A stretch of DNA of 64,000 nucleotides from an uncultured Oscillospiraceae bacterium (GTDB taxonomy: Bacteria > Bacillota > Clostridia > Oscillospirales > Oscillospiraceae): contig CAKTJX010000007.1 in assembly GCA_934569045.1 (NCBI GenBank), positions 10,627-74,626 on the forward strand, read 5' to 3'. Below the pieces are notes generated by a model. That model was not told the DNA's origin, did not search any database, and saw only the letters and a program-made list of their open reading frames with translations. Below are positions 51,562-60,506 of this stretch, in pieces. Each line of letters begins with the position of its first letter. Positions within the stretch are counted from its first letter, which is position 1. The position numbers and the translations under genes are program-made.

Positions 51562-52398
51562 TTATTTTCCAAGATAGGTGCGGATGATTTCCAGGTACTC
51601 CTCGGGATAGAAGCCGATTTCTCCCTGGAACCGGGTCAGAGCGATGAGGCCGCCGTCAATCTCTGGGATGGAGGCCAGCATCTCGGCGTTGTCCACCTTC
51701 AGGCCGCCACCGTAGACCACGTCGCAGCCCCCGGTGACTTCCTTGACGAACCGGGCGATCTTCTGGATGTAGTCCCGGCCAGCCGGGGTTTTGCCCGGGC
51801 CGATGGACCAGATGGGCTCGTAGCCGATGACCACCTTGGTCTTGTCCACGCCGTCCAGACCGATTTCCAGCTGCTCCCGCAGGACCTCGTCCCAGCGGTC
51901 CAGTTCCGTATCCTTCTCACCGATGCAGTAGAGGACGGTCATTTCGTTTTCCACAGCCAGCTTGATCTCCTGGTTGAGGATGCGGTTGACGGCCTTGGTG
52001 TCTACCACCCCAGCCTCGGCCAGGATGCCCACCTTGTCGTTCCGCTCCTCACAGTGGCCAATGATGGTGGCGCTGACCCCCATGGCAAGCATGGCGGAGA
52101 CAGGCCGGTTGGTAGTGAAAGCCCCGAAGTTGCCGCCGACGGCGGTATTCATCCGGTAGACGCTCTGGCAGCCGATCTGCACAGGGCTGTTTTCACTGCG
52201 GGCAGCCACGGCGCTCAGAAGGTGAGCCTCCGGCAGGTACTGGACGAACTCCACCTCGGCAGGATCGTATTTCTTTAGCGCCTCCTGGGTATTTTTCACA
52301 ATGTAGTCGCCCCACTCCTGCATGGGAGCGATGCGGTTGACGCCGCCGTAGCAGACGGGCACGTCAAAGCGCTTCAGGTTCAGAAAAATATGTTTCAT
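51562..52398 (-). CDS. Divergent triose-phosphate isomerase paralogue
   Basis: 278 aa TIM barrel with the expected catalytic points but altered surroundings: NLKRFD for NWKMN, IIGHCEER for IGHSERR, and YEPIWSIGPGKTP for YEPVWAIGTGKTA; the phosphate loop reads YGGGLKVDN. Lys, His and Glu are all kept, so an aldose-ketose isomerase of a triose or tetrose phosphate is expected. Such paralogues act in erythritol-type pathways. It is between PFK and LarA genes (5 and 12 bases), in a catabolic operon with its own aldolase, not in a glycolysis cluster. Confidence 0.85.
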   Translation of the reverse strand: MKHIFLNLKRFDVPVCYGGVNRIAPMQEWGDYIVKNTQEALKKYDPAEVEFVQYLPEAHLLSAVAARSENSPVQIGCQSVYRMNTAVGGNFGAFTTNRPVSAMLAMGVSATIIGHCEERNDKVGILAEAGVVDTKAVNRILNQEIKLAVENEMTVLYCIGEKDTELDRWDEVLREQLEIGLDGVDKTKVVIGYEPIWSIGPGKTPAGRDYIQKIARFVKEVTGGCDVVYGGGLKVDNAEMLASIPEIDGGLIALTRFQGEIGFYPEEYLEIIRTYLGK

Positions 52399-52403
52399 GG
52401 TGA

Positions 52404-53564
52404 TTACCTCAAAATCGCGTAGTCGGGCATTTTGTCCAGCATCAACGGCATGGCGTAATCGAAGAACCGGTCATCGATCCTGTTGCTGTCAATGATCCAT
52501 TCCAGGGGGAACTTCTTCTCCACATTGGCAACCTTTTCCAGGGGGGCCAAGAACAGGTCAAAGGCGTAGGTTTCGTCCCGATGGGCATTGATGGCCACCA
52601 TATAGTCCGTCTCCCCCGCCAGCGCCGCTTCCACAGCCTTTTTGCCTACGGCGTAGGCTTCCAGCTGGTCGACTTTGGATGCGTAGGGGATGGCCGCCCG
52701 GCCCAGCAGACCGGGCTTTTCGGCACGGGACTTGATGTTCAGCTTTTGGATGATGGAATCCGTCACATGCTGGGCGGTGCCGCCGGGGACCATGTGGCCA
52801 AAGCCGTCCACAATGCCTGTGGAGGCCAGAGGCTTGCCATCCAGACCGCAGATCCCTTCGGAGACCGTCACCAGCAGGCCGCGACCTTTTGCCCAGGCGG
52901 ACTCGATGTCAGAGAGCATTTTATCCTCGTCCACCAGTTTTTCCGGCAGATAGGTCAGCACCTCGCAGTTGGTGGCCCGGGCGGCCAGAGCGGAGGCGGC
53001 GGTGACCCATCCGGCGTTCCGGCCCATGAGCTCCAATACCACCACATGGATGGGAAGCCCGGAGGCGTCCAGTGCCAGCTCGCAGGCGGCTTCTCCGGCG
53101 TACCGGGCGGCAGAGCCGAAGCCGGGGCAATGGTCGGTGATATCCAGGTCATTGTCCATGGTTTTGGGAATGCCGATGACCTTTACATCCAGCCCTTCCT
53201 TCTGGGCCAGCTTCGATACCTTGTTGCAGGTGTCCATGGAGTCGTTGCCGCCGTTGTAGAAGAAGCAGCCGATGTTGAATTTTTTCAGGGTTTCAATGAC
53301 GGTGGGGTAGTCCGCGTCCGTCAGCTTCCGGCGGCAGGAGCCGATGGCGGAGGCGGGGGTGTGGGCAAGCTTTGCCACAGTGGCTGCGGGAACGTTCGTC
53401 AGATCCATCAGATCGCCCTTGAGGATGCCCTCCGCGCCGAACCGGGCGGCGTAGATTTTGTCCACCTTGCCACTTTCCCGGGCGGCTTCAATCACGCCCT
53501 GGAGGCTGGTGTTGATCACGGCGGTGGGGCCGCCGCCGTGGGCTACCAGAATATTCACGCCCAT
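52404..53564 (-). CDS. Phosphofructokinase, PPi-dependent type
   Basis: 386 aa. HGGGPTAVIN (9-18), GGNDSMD (105-111), IPKTMDND (132-139) and PGFGSAARY (147-155). An Asp after the GGN and Lys in PKT are features of diphosphate-using enzymes; ATP enzymes have GGDGS. It phosphorylates fructose-6-phosphate or a related ketose phosphate in the cytoplasm. The first Asp of GGDDS is Asn here, as in a known sub-branch. AAAGGAG precedes the start, and the aldolase gene is 12 bases upstream. Confidence 0.88.
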   Translation of the reverse strand: MGVNILVAHGGGPTAVINTSLQGVIEAARESGKVDKIYAARFGAEGILKGDLMDLTNVPAATVAKLAHTPASAIGSCRRKLTDADYPTVIETLKKFNIGCFFYNGGNDSMDTCNKVSKLAQKEGLDVKVIGIPKTMDNDLDITDHCPGFGSAARYAGEAACELALDASGLPIHVVVLELMGRNAGWVTAASALAARATNCEVLTYLPEKLVDEDKMLSDIESAWAKGRGLLVTVSEGICGLDGKPLASTGIVDGFGHMVPGGTAQHVTDSIIQKLNIKSRAEKPGLLGRAAIPYASKVDQLEAYAVGKKAVEAALAGETDYMVAINAHRDETYAFDLFLAPLEKVANVEKKFPLEWIIDSNRIDDRFFDYAMPLMLDKMPDYAILR

Positions 53565-53576
53565 GTTTCTTCTCCT

Positions 53577-54734
53577 TTAGATGCCGGCCTTGCGGTAGCG
53601 CTCGGCCATTTCGTCCAGGGTCACATTCTCCACCAGGGGAGCCTTGCCGTAGGAGTCGAAGTCCACAATCAGAGTGCCGACGGCCTCCTTCACGCCCTTT
53701 TCAATGGCGTTTACGATCAGGGCCACATCCTCATTGGGCACCACGCCGTACATCACGGTATCCATAATGGGGGTCAGGAATACTCTGGGGTCAAAGTCAG
53801 AGGTTTTCGTCTGCAGCAGCTCATAGATGGGCTTGATGGCCTCATGGTCCCGCAGCTCCGGGTTGTACCAGAACAGCTCCCGCAGATTCCGGGTGACGGC
53901 CAGACGGATGTCGGTGTCCACATTGATTTTGGCAATACCCAGCTTGGAGACTTCGATCAACTGATCTCTGGGGATGCCGTGGGCGTTGGTGATGGTCCCG
54001 CCCAGGGCGTTGATCTCTTTAACGATGTACTGGGGCACGGTGGAGGAACCATGGGACACCAGGGCGCAGAAGATACCCTCGTGGAGCAGACACTCCTTGG
54101 TGGCAATGGCAATCTGCTTGCGGATGACGGCATTCGCGCCCTTATTGGCGCCGTGCTTGGTGCCGTAGCTGATGGCCAGGGCGTCTACGCCGGTGGCCTT
54201 GATAAACTTGATGGCATCCAGGGGGTTGGTGTAGGTGGAGGTAGCGGAGAACACATGATCCTCCACACCGGCGAGGACACCCAGCTCTCCCTCCACGGTG
54301 ACGCCCCGCTCGTGAGCCAGCTTGACCACCTCCCGGGTCAGGGCGATATTGTCCTCAAAAGGCAGGCTGGAGCCGTCGATCATCACGGAGGTGTACCCAC
54401 CGTCCATGGCCGCGATGCAGGAGTCAATGGTCTTGCCATGGTCCAGATGCAGCGCCACAGGGATGGGGCTGTGCTCGGCGTACTGCTTGACGGCCTTCGC
54501 AATGTTGTTGGCACCGATCTTCTTGTCTTCCAGGGTGCCATTGGCGAAGTCCGTGCGGCCGCCCATAAAGGCGTTGGCCAGGTCCGCGCCCTGGATGATG
54601 GCGGCGGAACGGAACATCTCGTGAACCTCAATGACGGCCTTGGCCTGAGCCACAGCATTGACATTGAAAGCGCCCTGGGCGTAGTTATACTTTTCGGTAG
54701 CCTCCAGGATGGCTCTCATGGGTACTAAAGACAT
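53577..54734 (-). CDS. Class II ketose-bisphosphate aldolase
   Basis: 385 aa, longer than usual (about 285-310). Zinc ligands in LHLDHGK (about 94-100), EGELG, HGSS (VSHGSSTVP, about 228-236) and INVDTDIR (about 269-276). It cleaves ketose bisphosphates to dihydroxyacetone phosphate and an aldehyde. The operon supplies phosphofructokinase before it and triose isomerase after it. The C-terminal 70 residues extend beyond the common core. A GGAGG site is 9 bases upstream. Confidence 0.92.
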   Translation of the reverse strand: MSLVPMRAILEATEKYNYAQGAFNVNAVAQAKAVIEVHEMFRSAAIIQGADLANAFMGGRTDFANGTLEDKKIGANNIAKAVKQYAEHSPIPVALHLDHGKTIDSCIAAMDGGYTSVMIDGSSLPFEDNIALTREVVKLAHERGVTVEGELGVLAGVEDHVFSATSTYTNPLDAIKFIKATGVDALAISYGTKHGANKGANAVIRKQIAIATKECLLHEGIFCALVSHGSSTVPQYIVKEINALGGTITNAHGIPRDQLIEVSKLGIAKINVDTDIRLAVTRNLRELFWYNPELRDHEAIKPIYELLQTKTSDFDPRVFLTPIMDTVMYGVVPNEDVALIVNAIEKGVKEAVGTLIVDFDSYGKAPLVENVTLDEMAERYRKAGI

Positions 54735-54752
54735 AATATTTATCCTCCTCTA

Positions 54753-55571
54753 TTAGTAGGGCTGCTTGGCAGCGTTGGCGTTCAGGTAGATGCAGGCATC
54801 GGGGTGGTTCTGTGCCAGACTGGCGGGGAAGTGGGCGGTGACTTCGCCGTAGGCCGCCTGACGGACCACACTGCGGTGCCAGTCACGGAACACACCCAGG
54901 CGCAGCTTCCGGGCACCCAGGATCTGCTTGATGCCGATGGTGACGCACTTTCTCGGCATGGCGTCGATGGCACCGTTCAGGTCCCCGATGGCGTTGGAGG
55001 TCCGGGTCTCCCGGCTGATGGTCAGCACTCTTGTGGGCAGCTGGGCGAATTCCTCGGCGGTGAGCTCGTCCTGGGCCTCGTTAAAGGCCAGATGGCCGTT
55101 GATGCCGATGCCGCCGAAGCAGATGTCCACGCCCCCCAGCTCCTCGATCTTCCGGTCGATCATGCCGGGGTCCTTGGGGTCCGGGAAGAACCTCTGGCTC
55201 TCCGGCATCACCAGCTCCGGGTCAATCTGGGAGTAGACAGTCCGGTTCATAAAGCCGTGGAAGGACAGGGGAGAGTCAAAGTCAATGTAGGTCTCGTCAT
55301 CGTTCAGGTACTCGTCCATGTTGAAGAACCAACAGTTCTTTAAGGAAACCCGGTCCCGGTTCACCAGCCGGACGAAGATGGGGTACTGGCCCACGGGGCC
55401 CACCGGGCAGATGAAGACCGTCTTCTCACCGCGGGCGTTGTGCTCCTTGATGGTATTGACCATTTCCAGGGCCATTTCATAGAAGACCTCGCCGGAATCC
55501 CCCAGCTTTATCAGGGGAATCTTTGCGTCCTTTCCCAGGTCCTCCTGGGAAATGCGGAAATACTCGTACAT
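54753..55571 (-). CDS. nagB: NagB-type glucosamine-6-phosphate deaminase/isomerase
   Basis: 272 aa. FFNMDEYLND (about 85-94) holds the base Asp and GGIGINGHLAFNE (about 153-165) the His and Glu of the active site; Asn replaces the Asp of E. coli NagB, as in most Gram-positive members. The Pro after FNE is missing, so the active-site lid differs. It would convert an aminosugar phosphate to a ketose phosphate and ammonia. Start at 55571 (ATG), AAGGAG ten bases before. ROK regulator upstream, aldolase downstream. Confidence 0.82.
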   Translation of the reverse strand: MYEYFRISQEDLGKDAKIPLIKLGDSGEVFYEMALEMVNTIKEHNARGEKTVFICPVGPVGQYPIFVRLVNRDRVSLKNCWFFNMDEYLNDDETYIDFDSPLSFHGFMNRTVYSQIDPELVMPESQRFFPDPKDPGMIDRKIEELGGVDICFGGIGINGHLAFNEAQDELTAEEFAQLPTRVLTISRETRTSNAIGDLNGAIDAMPRKCVTIGIKQILGARKLRLGVFRDWHRSVVRQAAYGEVTAHFPASLAQNHPDACIYLNANAAKQPY

Positions 55572-55585
55572 TTCTAACACGCTCC

Positions 55586-56788
55586 TTATTTTTTATCGGG
55601 GTGAATGATACAATTGGATACCGCCAGCGCCGCCGCGCCTACCGCGCCGTCCAGGGGGGTACAGCCGCAATAGGCCACGGTGCCCAGGGCGTAGTCGTTG
55701 CCGGTAAATTCAAACTGGTGGCGGATCTCCTCTAAGAAGTTCTGCCGCAGGGTAAGACTCTGGAACAGGTCACCGTGGAGGAACAGCTTTTCGGGGTTCA
55801 TCAGGACCGCTACGTTCAGGCAGGCCACGGCCAGATGCCGCAGCGCCAGGGTCAGCATCCTGCACACCGCCGGGTCCCCCATCTCATAGGCTTCCAGCAG
55901 ATTGGGCAGGGTCAGCGCCTCCGGCGCTTTCGCGAAGATGCGCAGGACGGAATTGGGGTCTGCCTCCCAGATGGTCCGCCCGTTTTCCAGCAGGGCCGTT
56001 TCGGTAATTACCGTTTGCAGGCAGCCCCGCTTGCCGCATTCACAGCGCTTGCCGTCCAGCACAGCGATGGTGTGGGCAATCTCGCCGCAGCCGTAGGTGG
56101 TGCCGATAAACAGCTCGTCGTCGATGATGTGGGCACAGTGCATGCCCCGGCCCACATGGAGCAGGGCAAAGTTGGAGGGGGCATCCTTGGGGTAGTTCAG
56201 CCCTTGGGCCACTGCCATGCAGCGCACATTGTTTTCAAACACCACCCGCAGCGGGAAGGCCGCCTGGATAGCCGTGGGGTCTAAGTCAGACCAGTAGCGC
56301 CCACTGCCCACAAAGCCGGTGTTCTGCCGATTCATGTGGCCCGGAACGCCCACGCCGATGGCGGCGATCTGCGCCTCCGGTACGGCACCGGAATGGAGGC
56401 AGCGGTCAATGAGTCCGATCAGGGCCTTTGTAATGTCCTCCCGCTCCGGGTCGTGGGGCAGCAGAACGGAATGCTTCACGTTTCCCCGCAGATCGCAGAT
56501 CACCCCGGTGAGGGAGGTATAGTTGAATTCCACACCGATGACATAGCGATATTCCGGACAGATATTCAGGGCAATGCGGCTCCTGCCGATGGTGCCCCGG
56601 TCCTCCTCCATCTCCCCCAGCTCCGTCAGGATGCCCTGCCGCAGCAGCTCCGCGGTGACAGTGGTGATGGTGGCGGGGGTAATGCCGGTGAGATCACTGA
56701 TATCCTTTCTGGAAATTCCTGGATTGCGAAAAACGCATTCCAGCACCCGGTCCCGGTTTGGAGCCCGAATTTCCTCTTGCTTGTACAT
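55586..56788 (-). CDS. ROK family transcriptional regulator (NagC/XylR type)
   Basis: 400 aa. Winged helix (about 10-70, NPGISRKDISDLTGITPATITTV) followed by a sugar-kinase-like ROK domain with IGVEFNYTSLTGV, GVGVPGH, and the zinc motif CECGKRGCLQ (about 250-259). These regulators sense a sugar (often GlcNAc-6-P or xylose). It sits inside the operon, so it may control itself. An inverted repeat in the divergent region (58725-58781) is a candidate site. Confidence 0.92.
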   Translation of the reverse strand: MYKQEEIRAPNRDRVLECVFRNPGISRKDISDLTGITPATITTVTAELLRQGILTELGEMEEDRGTIGRSRIALNICPEYRYVIGVEFNYTSLTGVICDLRGNVKHSVLLPHDPEREDITKALIGLIDRCLHSGAVPEAQIAAIGVGVPGHMNRQNTGFVGSGRYWSDLDPTAIQAAFPLRVVFENNVRCMAVAQGLNYPKDAPSNFALLHVGRGMHCAHIIDDELFIGTTYGCGEIAHTIAVLDGKRCECGKRGCLQTVITETALLENGRTIWEADPNSVLRIFAKAPEALTLPNLLEAYEMGDPAVCRMLTLALRHLAVACLNVAVLMNPEKLFLHGDLFQSLTLRQNFLEEIRHQFEFTGNDYALGTVAYCGCTPLDGAVGAAALAVSNCIIHPDKK

Positions 56789-56799
56789 ACGCTTCTCCT

Positions 56800-58635
56800 T
56801 TACGCTTCCTCCGGGAGGGAGAATCCCGTGTAGTGGGTGGCGACCTCGATCACCCGGTATACATCCAGCCGCCGCTCCCGCTTTTGCTCCTGTCCGCGGA
56901 TAAAGGCACAGAACGCAGAAAACCGCGTGTCTGCTTCCGCCTGGTGCCCCTGGCAGAGCGCTTCAAGGGCCTGGGCCAGCAGCACACAGTATTGGCAGTG
57001 GAAATCCAGGTATTCCCAGTTTCCCTGCCAGCGGGGGGAACACAGATCGGGAATTTTCTCCCGGAAGCTTTGGGCCAGCACCCTTACCTTTCGAAAATTC
57101 TCCGCCAGCGCGGGCTGATACCGGGGGCCGTGATTGTTGAAATAGTCCGTGTCGCTGAGAACGGACATCTGTTCCAGAAATGCCGCCGCCCGTTCCCACC
57201 GGGGGCCGAACATGGCGGAAAAATAGGTTTTTCGCATGGTGTCAAAGGGAACGGTCTCATCCAGCAGCGCCTGCCCCATGACATAATTGGGGAAGCCCGT
57301 GGGAGTCATGGCCCGGAGCTCCTGGCAGCTCATATAGCCGTTGGAGCCGTAGACCTTCAGGGCGTGGATATCATCGTAAATCACCTTGGCGATCTTCATG
57401 TAGCCGAAGTCCCCGTAGTGGGCCCGGCCTAAGGGATAGTCATAGAAAAAGCTGTCCCCGGAGAAGATTTTCTGCCAGGCGGCCAGATGGGAGAGGTTTT
57501 CCTCAACCGTCTCCGGCAGACGCATGGCGTTGCGGACGTAGGGGGTGATGGGAACCGGGGTGAAGGATTTCGGATAGGGCTTTTCAAAGGTCCGACTGAT
57601 GGGCGCGAACATCAGACAGAAGCGTTCCGGGCTCCGGATGCGGCTTTTCAGCGGGGCGTACAAAAGCTCCTGATACAGCAGGAACACGATTTTTGTGGGA
57701 AGGCCCGCTTCCGTCAGCGCTTCATCGATCTGGTTCAGAATCTCTACATATTGGTCGGCTACTGTTGTCTGACGACATTTTTCGCAGGTGCAGACGTTGT
57801 TGTAATCGTCCGCCAGCCAGAAGTGGAGGTAATCCATCCGGGGATTCGCCGCAGCGTAGCACACCACCTGGTTTACAAGCTCCCGCCGGGCCGCGGGATT
57901 GGCGTAGCACAGGTTCGTATTGGCAGGGATGCCCTTCCAGAAGACCCGACTGCCATCCACCAGGGCGATCAGGGGCTCCTGCGCCAGTGTGGGGGGGTTC
58001 TCGGTGGTGTGCCAGCCGGTGCCGGGGAAGCCCAGGGCCTCGGCGGTCCAGCCGTGGCCCACCCGGTGACAGCGGATGCCCCGCAGGGCCATGGCACTAT
58101 AGACCTGCCGGTCCATGCCGTCCAGCATCTGCCGGTCCAGCGCTTCCGGCCGCAGAGTGGGGTTATAGGTGTGGGAATACCAGCGTTCAAAGAAGATATC
58201 CGGCTTTTTGAACTGGAGAAAGAAGGCATTGAACCCGTTCTTGGGCAGCCAGTCAATAAAATCCAGGGCGGTTTCCAGGCTGTCAGCGCCCTCTACGCAG
58301 ATGCCCCGGTGGAAGAACGACGCGGTTCGTGTCCCTTCCGCGTCCAGCGTCTTTGGCGTTTCCGGCACATAGGTGCCGCCCTTGCCGGGATACAGAAATA
58401 CAAAGCCGATGGCGCGCAGATAGTCGTAGACCGCCAGCAGCACGTCTCCGGCGGTGCGCCCGGTAAAGCGGGCCTGCTTTTCATGAACACGGTAGCTGTA
58501 GTCCGTTTCCCCGCCGAGCTCCATGGTAATGTGAAGATCAACCGTCTCCGGCAGCAGCGCCAGATGCGCTTCCAGCTCCCGGTACGCAAAGGAAAGCGTG
58601 GCTGCCTCGGAGGAAGCCTTGGGAAAAACATCCAT
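56800..58635 (-). CDS. DUF4838 glycoside-hydrolase-like protein
   Basis: 611 aa, no signal peptide. N-terminal GH20-like cap (about 1-95), then a barrel: RGICVEGADSLETALDFIDW, AFFLQFKKPDIFFERWYSH and HFWLADDYNNVCTCEKCRQT (about 277-296), the Cys-rich motif typical of DUF4838. The family resembles hexosaminidases, but the activity is not established and the substrate is unknown. As first gene of the operon and cytoplasmic, it could open an imported amino-sugar conjugate. Confidence 0.75.
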   Translation of the reverse strand: MDVFPKASSEAATLSFAYRELEAHLALLPETVDLHITMELGGETDYSYRVHEKQARFTGRTAGDVLLAVYDYLRAIGFVFLYPGKGGTYVPETPKTLDAEGTRTASFFHRGICVEGADSLETALDFIDWLPKNGFNAFFLQFKKPDIFFERWYSHTYNPTLRPEALDRQMLDGMDRQVYSAMALRGIRCHRVGHGWTAEALGFPGTGWHTTENPPTLAQEPLIALVDGSRVFWKGIPANTNLCYANPAARRELVNQVVCYAAANPRMDYLHFWLADDYNNVCTCEKCRQTTVADQYVEILNQIDEALTEAGLPTKIVFLLYQELLYAPLKSRIRSPERFCLMFAPISRTFEKPYPKSFTPVPITPYVRNAMRLPETVEENLSHLAAWQKIFSGDSFFYDYPLGRAHYGDFGYMKIAKVIYDDIHALKVYGSNGYMSCQELRAMTPTGFPNYVMGQALLDETVPFDTMRKTYFSAMFGPRWERAAAFLEQMSVLSDTDYFNNHGPRYQPALAENFRKVRVLAQSFREKIPDLCSPRWQGNWEYLDFHCQYCVLLAQALEALCQGHQAEADTRFSAFCAFIRGQEQKRERRLDVYRVIEVATHYTGFSLPEEA

Positions 58636-58670
58636 AGGGAGTTCCCGCCTTTCTCACATACTTTGATTAC

Positions 58671-58699
58671 ATTTTATAATTAAACAAGCGGGAGGTCAA
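58671..58699 (-). promoter_or_regulatory. Promoter of the DUF4838-ROK-LarA operon
   Basis: TTGACC (58699-58694) and TAAAAT (58676-58671), 17 bases apart on the minus strand. Confidence 0.6.
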
Positions 58700-58724
58700 C
58701 AAAATCTTTCCGGGTATATTCCAC

Positions 58725-58781
58725 AAAATTTCGCAACGAGATTTGGGTTATGTGCATAAAGATCATATTTTGCGAAAATTT
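58725..58781. promoter_or_regulatory. Candidate ROK operator pair in the divergent region
   Basis: AAAATTTCGCAA (58725-58736) is inverted at TTGCGAAAATTT (58770-58781), with one extra A. It is between the two divergent promoters. ROK proteins bind AT-rich inverted sites; the rest of the 281-base region holds no gene. Confidence 0.5.
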
Positions 58782-58785
58782 GCTG

Positions 58786-58814
58786 TTGAATTTTGTTGTT
58801 CTTTCTGCTACCAT
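58786..58814 (+). promoter_or_regulatory. Promoter of the importer-nagA operon
   Basis: TTGAAT (58786-58791) and TACCAT (58809-58814), 17-base spacer; weak -10 box, so activation by a regulator is possible. Confidence 0.45.
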
Positions 58815-58916
58815 GCAAATAACGACACCCCACAGCGTGCATTTGATTCAGAATCTAAATTAAATCGGGTGCCTCCGCATTCCCCAAAAACGATCCGAAT
58901 TTAAGGAGTTGTTGCT

Positions 58917-59690
58917 ATGAAAAAGAAGAAAAAGGGCATTCAGATCAGCGACAAGGTTTGGCTGCTGATCTCCCTGCTCGCGGCCCTGCTGCTATGGTAC
59001 TGCCTGTCCCTGGGCGCGAAAACCGGGCGCAGCTTCCCCTTCATCGACAAGGTGATTCCCGCAGTGGGCACCATGATCGAGCGGGGCGCTTTCTGGAAGG
59101 ACATCAAGAGCAGTCTCAGCTGCGTGGCCCTGGGCTTCCTGCTGGGCTTTGCCACGGCCCTGCCCATCGCGTTCCTCATGGCCTGGTACACCCCGGTTCA
59201 GAAGATCATTGAGCCCTGGATCAACTTCATCCGCAACATCCCCGCCCTGGGCTACGCGCCCCTGATCGTCATTATCTTCGGCGTTGGCCAGAAGCCTGCT
59301 GTGATCCTGATCTGGATCTGCACCTTTATGACCATGAGCATCACCATCTATCAGGGCATCAAGAACATCGACACCACCCTCATCAAGGCCGCCCGGGTCC
59401 TGGGTGCCAATGACTTTGATATTTTCCTCAAGGTTATCTGCCCCGCAACCGTGCCCTTTATCATCACTGCTGTTCGTCTGGGCCTGTCCGCCGCCCTGAC
59501 CACTCTGCTGGCCGCCGAATCCACCGGCGCCCAGGCCGGTATCGGCATGCGGATTCGTTCTCTGGCAAACTCATTTGATTCGCCTCCCATGCTGATGTAC
59601 ATTATCCTTCTGGGTATTATTGGCCTGATTCTGGTGAAGATCGTTGACATTATCGAAAGGAAGCTGACAGGATGGCAGGAAAAAATTTGA
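58917..59690 (+). CDS. NitT/TauT family ABC permease
   Basis: 257 aa with six helices. EAA-like loop LIKAARVLGANDFDIFLKVI (about 152-171). The SsuC/TauC type usually carries sulfonates, nitrate, pyrimidine precursors or similar small anions. First gene of a plus-strand operon divergent from the ROK operon. Its end overlaps the ATPase start by 19 bases. Confidence 0.92.
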   Translation: MKKKKKGIQISDKVWLLISLLAALLLWYCLSLGAKTGRSFPFIDKVIPAVGTMIERGAFWKDIKSSLSCVALGFLLGFATALPIAFLMAWYTPVQKIIEPWINFIRNIPALGYAPLIVIIFGVGQKPAVILIWICTFMTMSITIYQGIKNIDTTLIKAARVLGANDFDIFLKVICPATVPFIITAVRLGLSAALTTLLAAESTGAQAGIGMRIRSLANSFDSPPMLMYIILLGIIGLILVKIVDIIERKLTGWQEKI

Positions 59691-60460
59691 CCAAGCTGAA
59701 AATTGACAATGTTGTCAAGGAATACGTCGGCAACAAAGGCAAAACCGTGGCTCTGAACGGTGTCAGCCTGGATATTAAGGAAAATGAGTTCATCTGCGTC
59801 GTTGGCCCCTCCGGCTGCGGCAAATCCACGCTGCTGAACATCATTGCGGGCCTTTTGGAGCCCACCTCCGGTGCCGTGTATCTGGACGGCAAGAAAATCG
59901 AGGGCACCGGCGTGGAGCGAGGCGTTGTCTTCCAGGGTTACGCGCTGTTCCCTTGGCGCACGGTTCTGAAAAACGTCATGTTCGGCCTGGAAATGAAGCG
60001 GATGCCCAAGGCCGAGGCGGAAAAGATCGCCATGAAGTACATCAAGGCTGTAGGCCTGGAGGGCTTTGAGCATGCCTACCCCAAGGAGCTCTCCGGCGGT
60101 ATGCGGCAGAGAGTGGCCATTGCCCGTGCCTACGCGGCAGACCCCGAGGTTCTGCTGCTGGACGAGCCCTTCGGCGCGCTGGATGCCCAGACCCGTGTGC
60201 AGCTGCAAAGTGAACTGCTGAATACCTGGGAGCATGAGAAGAAGACCTGCTTCTTTATCACCCATGATGTGGACGAGGCCATCATTCTGGCCCAGCGGGT
60301 CATCATCATGTCCGCCCGTCCCGGCCGGATCAAGAAGATCGTGGATATCGACATTCCCTACCCCCGCACCCAGGCCACCAAGACTGACCCCAGATTCCTG
60401 GAGCTGAAAACCGAGATCTGGAACGAGGTCTATCAGGAATTCCTGGAGGTCCGCAAGTAA
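59672..60460 (+). CDS. NitT/TauT family ABC ATPase
   Basis: 262 aa. Walker A GPSGCGKST (about 44-52), Q-loop VVFQGYALFPW, signature LSGGMRQRV and Walker B VLLLDEPFGALDAQT. Ends IWNEVYQEFLEVRK. Pairs with the permease whose gene overlaps it. Confidence 0.94.
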   Translation: MAGKNLTKLKIDNVVKEYVGNKGKTVALNGVSLDIKENEFICVVGPSGCGKSTLLNIIAGLLEPTSGAVYLDGKKIEGTGVERGVVFQGYALFPWRTVLKNVMFGLEMKRMPKAEAEKIAMKYIKAVGLEGFEHAYPKELSGGMRQRVAIARAYAADPEVLLLDEPFGALDAQTRVQLQSELLNTWEHEKKTCFFITHDVDEAIILAQRVIIMSARPGRIKKIVDIDIPYPRTQATKTDPRFLELKTEIWNEVYQEFLEVRK

Positions 60461-60506
60461 TTTCACCGGCAGCATCGCCGGAAATTAAAATTTGGAGGAA
60501 AACGAA

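Noticed and set aside
52581-54728. A 715-codon plus-strand frame opposite PFK and aldolase genes
   Set aside because: Antisense of two clear enzymes with high-GC third positions; no domain pattern.
54753-55571. Loss of catalysis in NagB because Asn replaces Asp at the active site
   Set aside because: Many active Gram-positive NagB proteins carry Asn there, so it is not a sign of inactivity.
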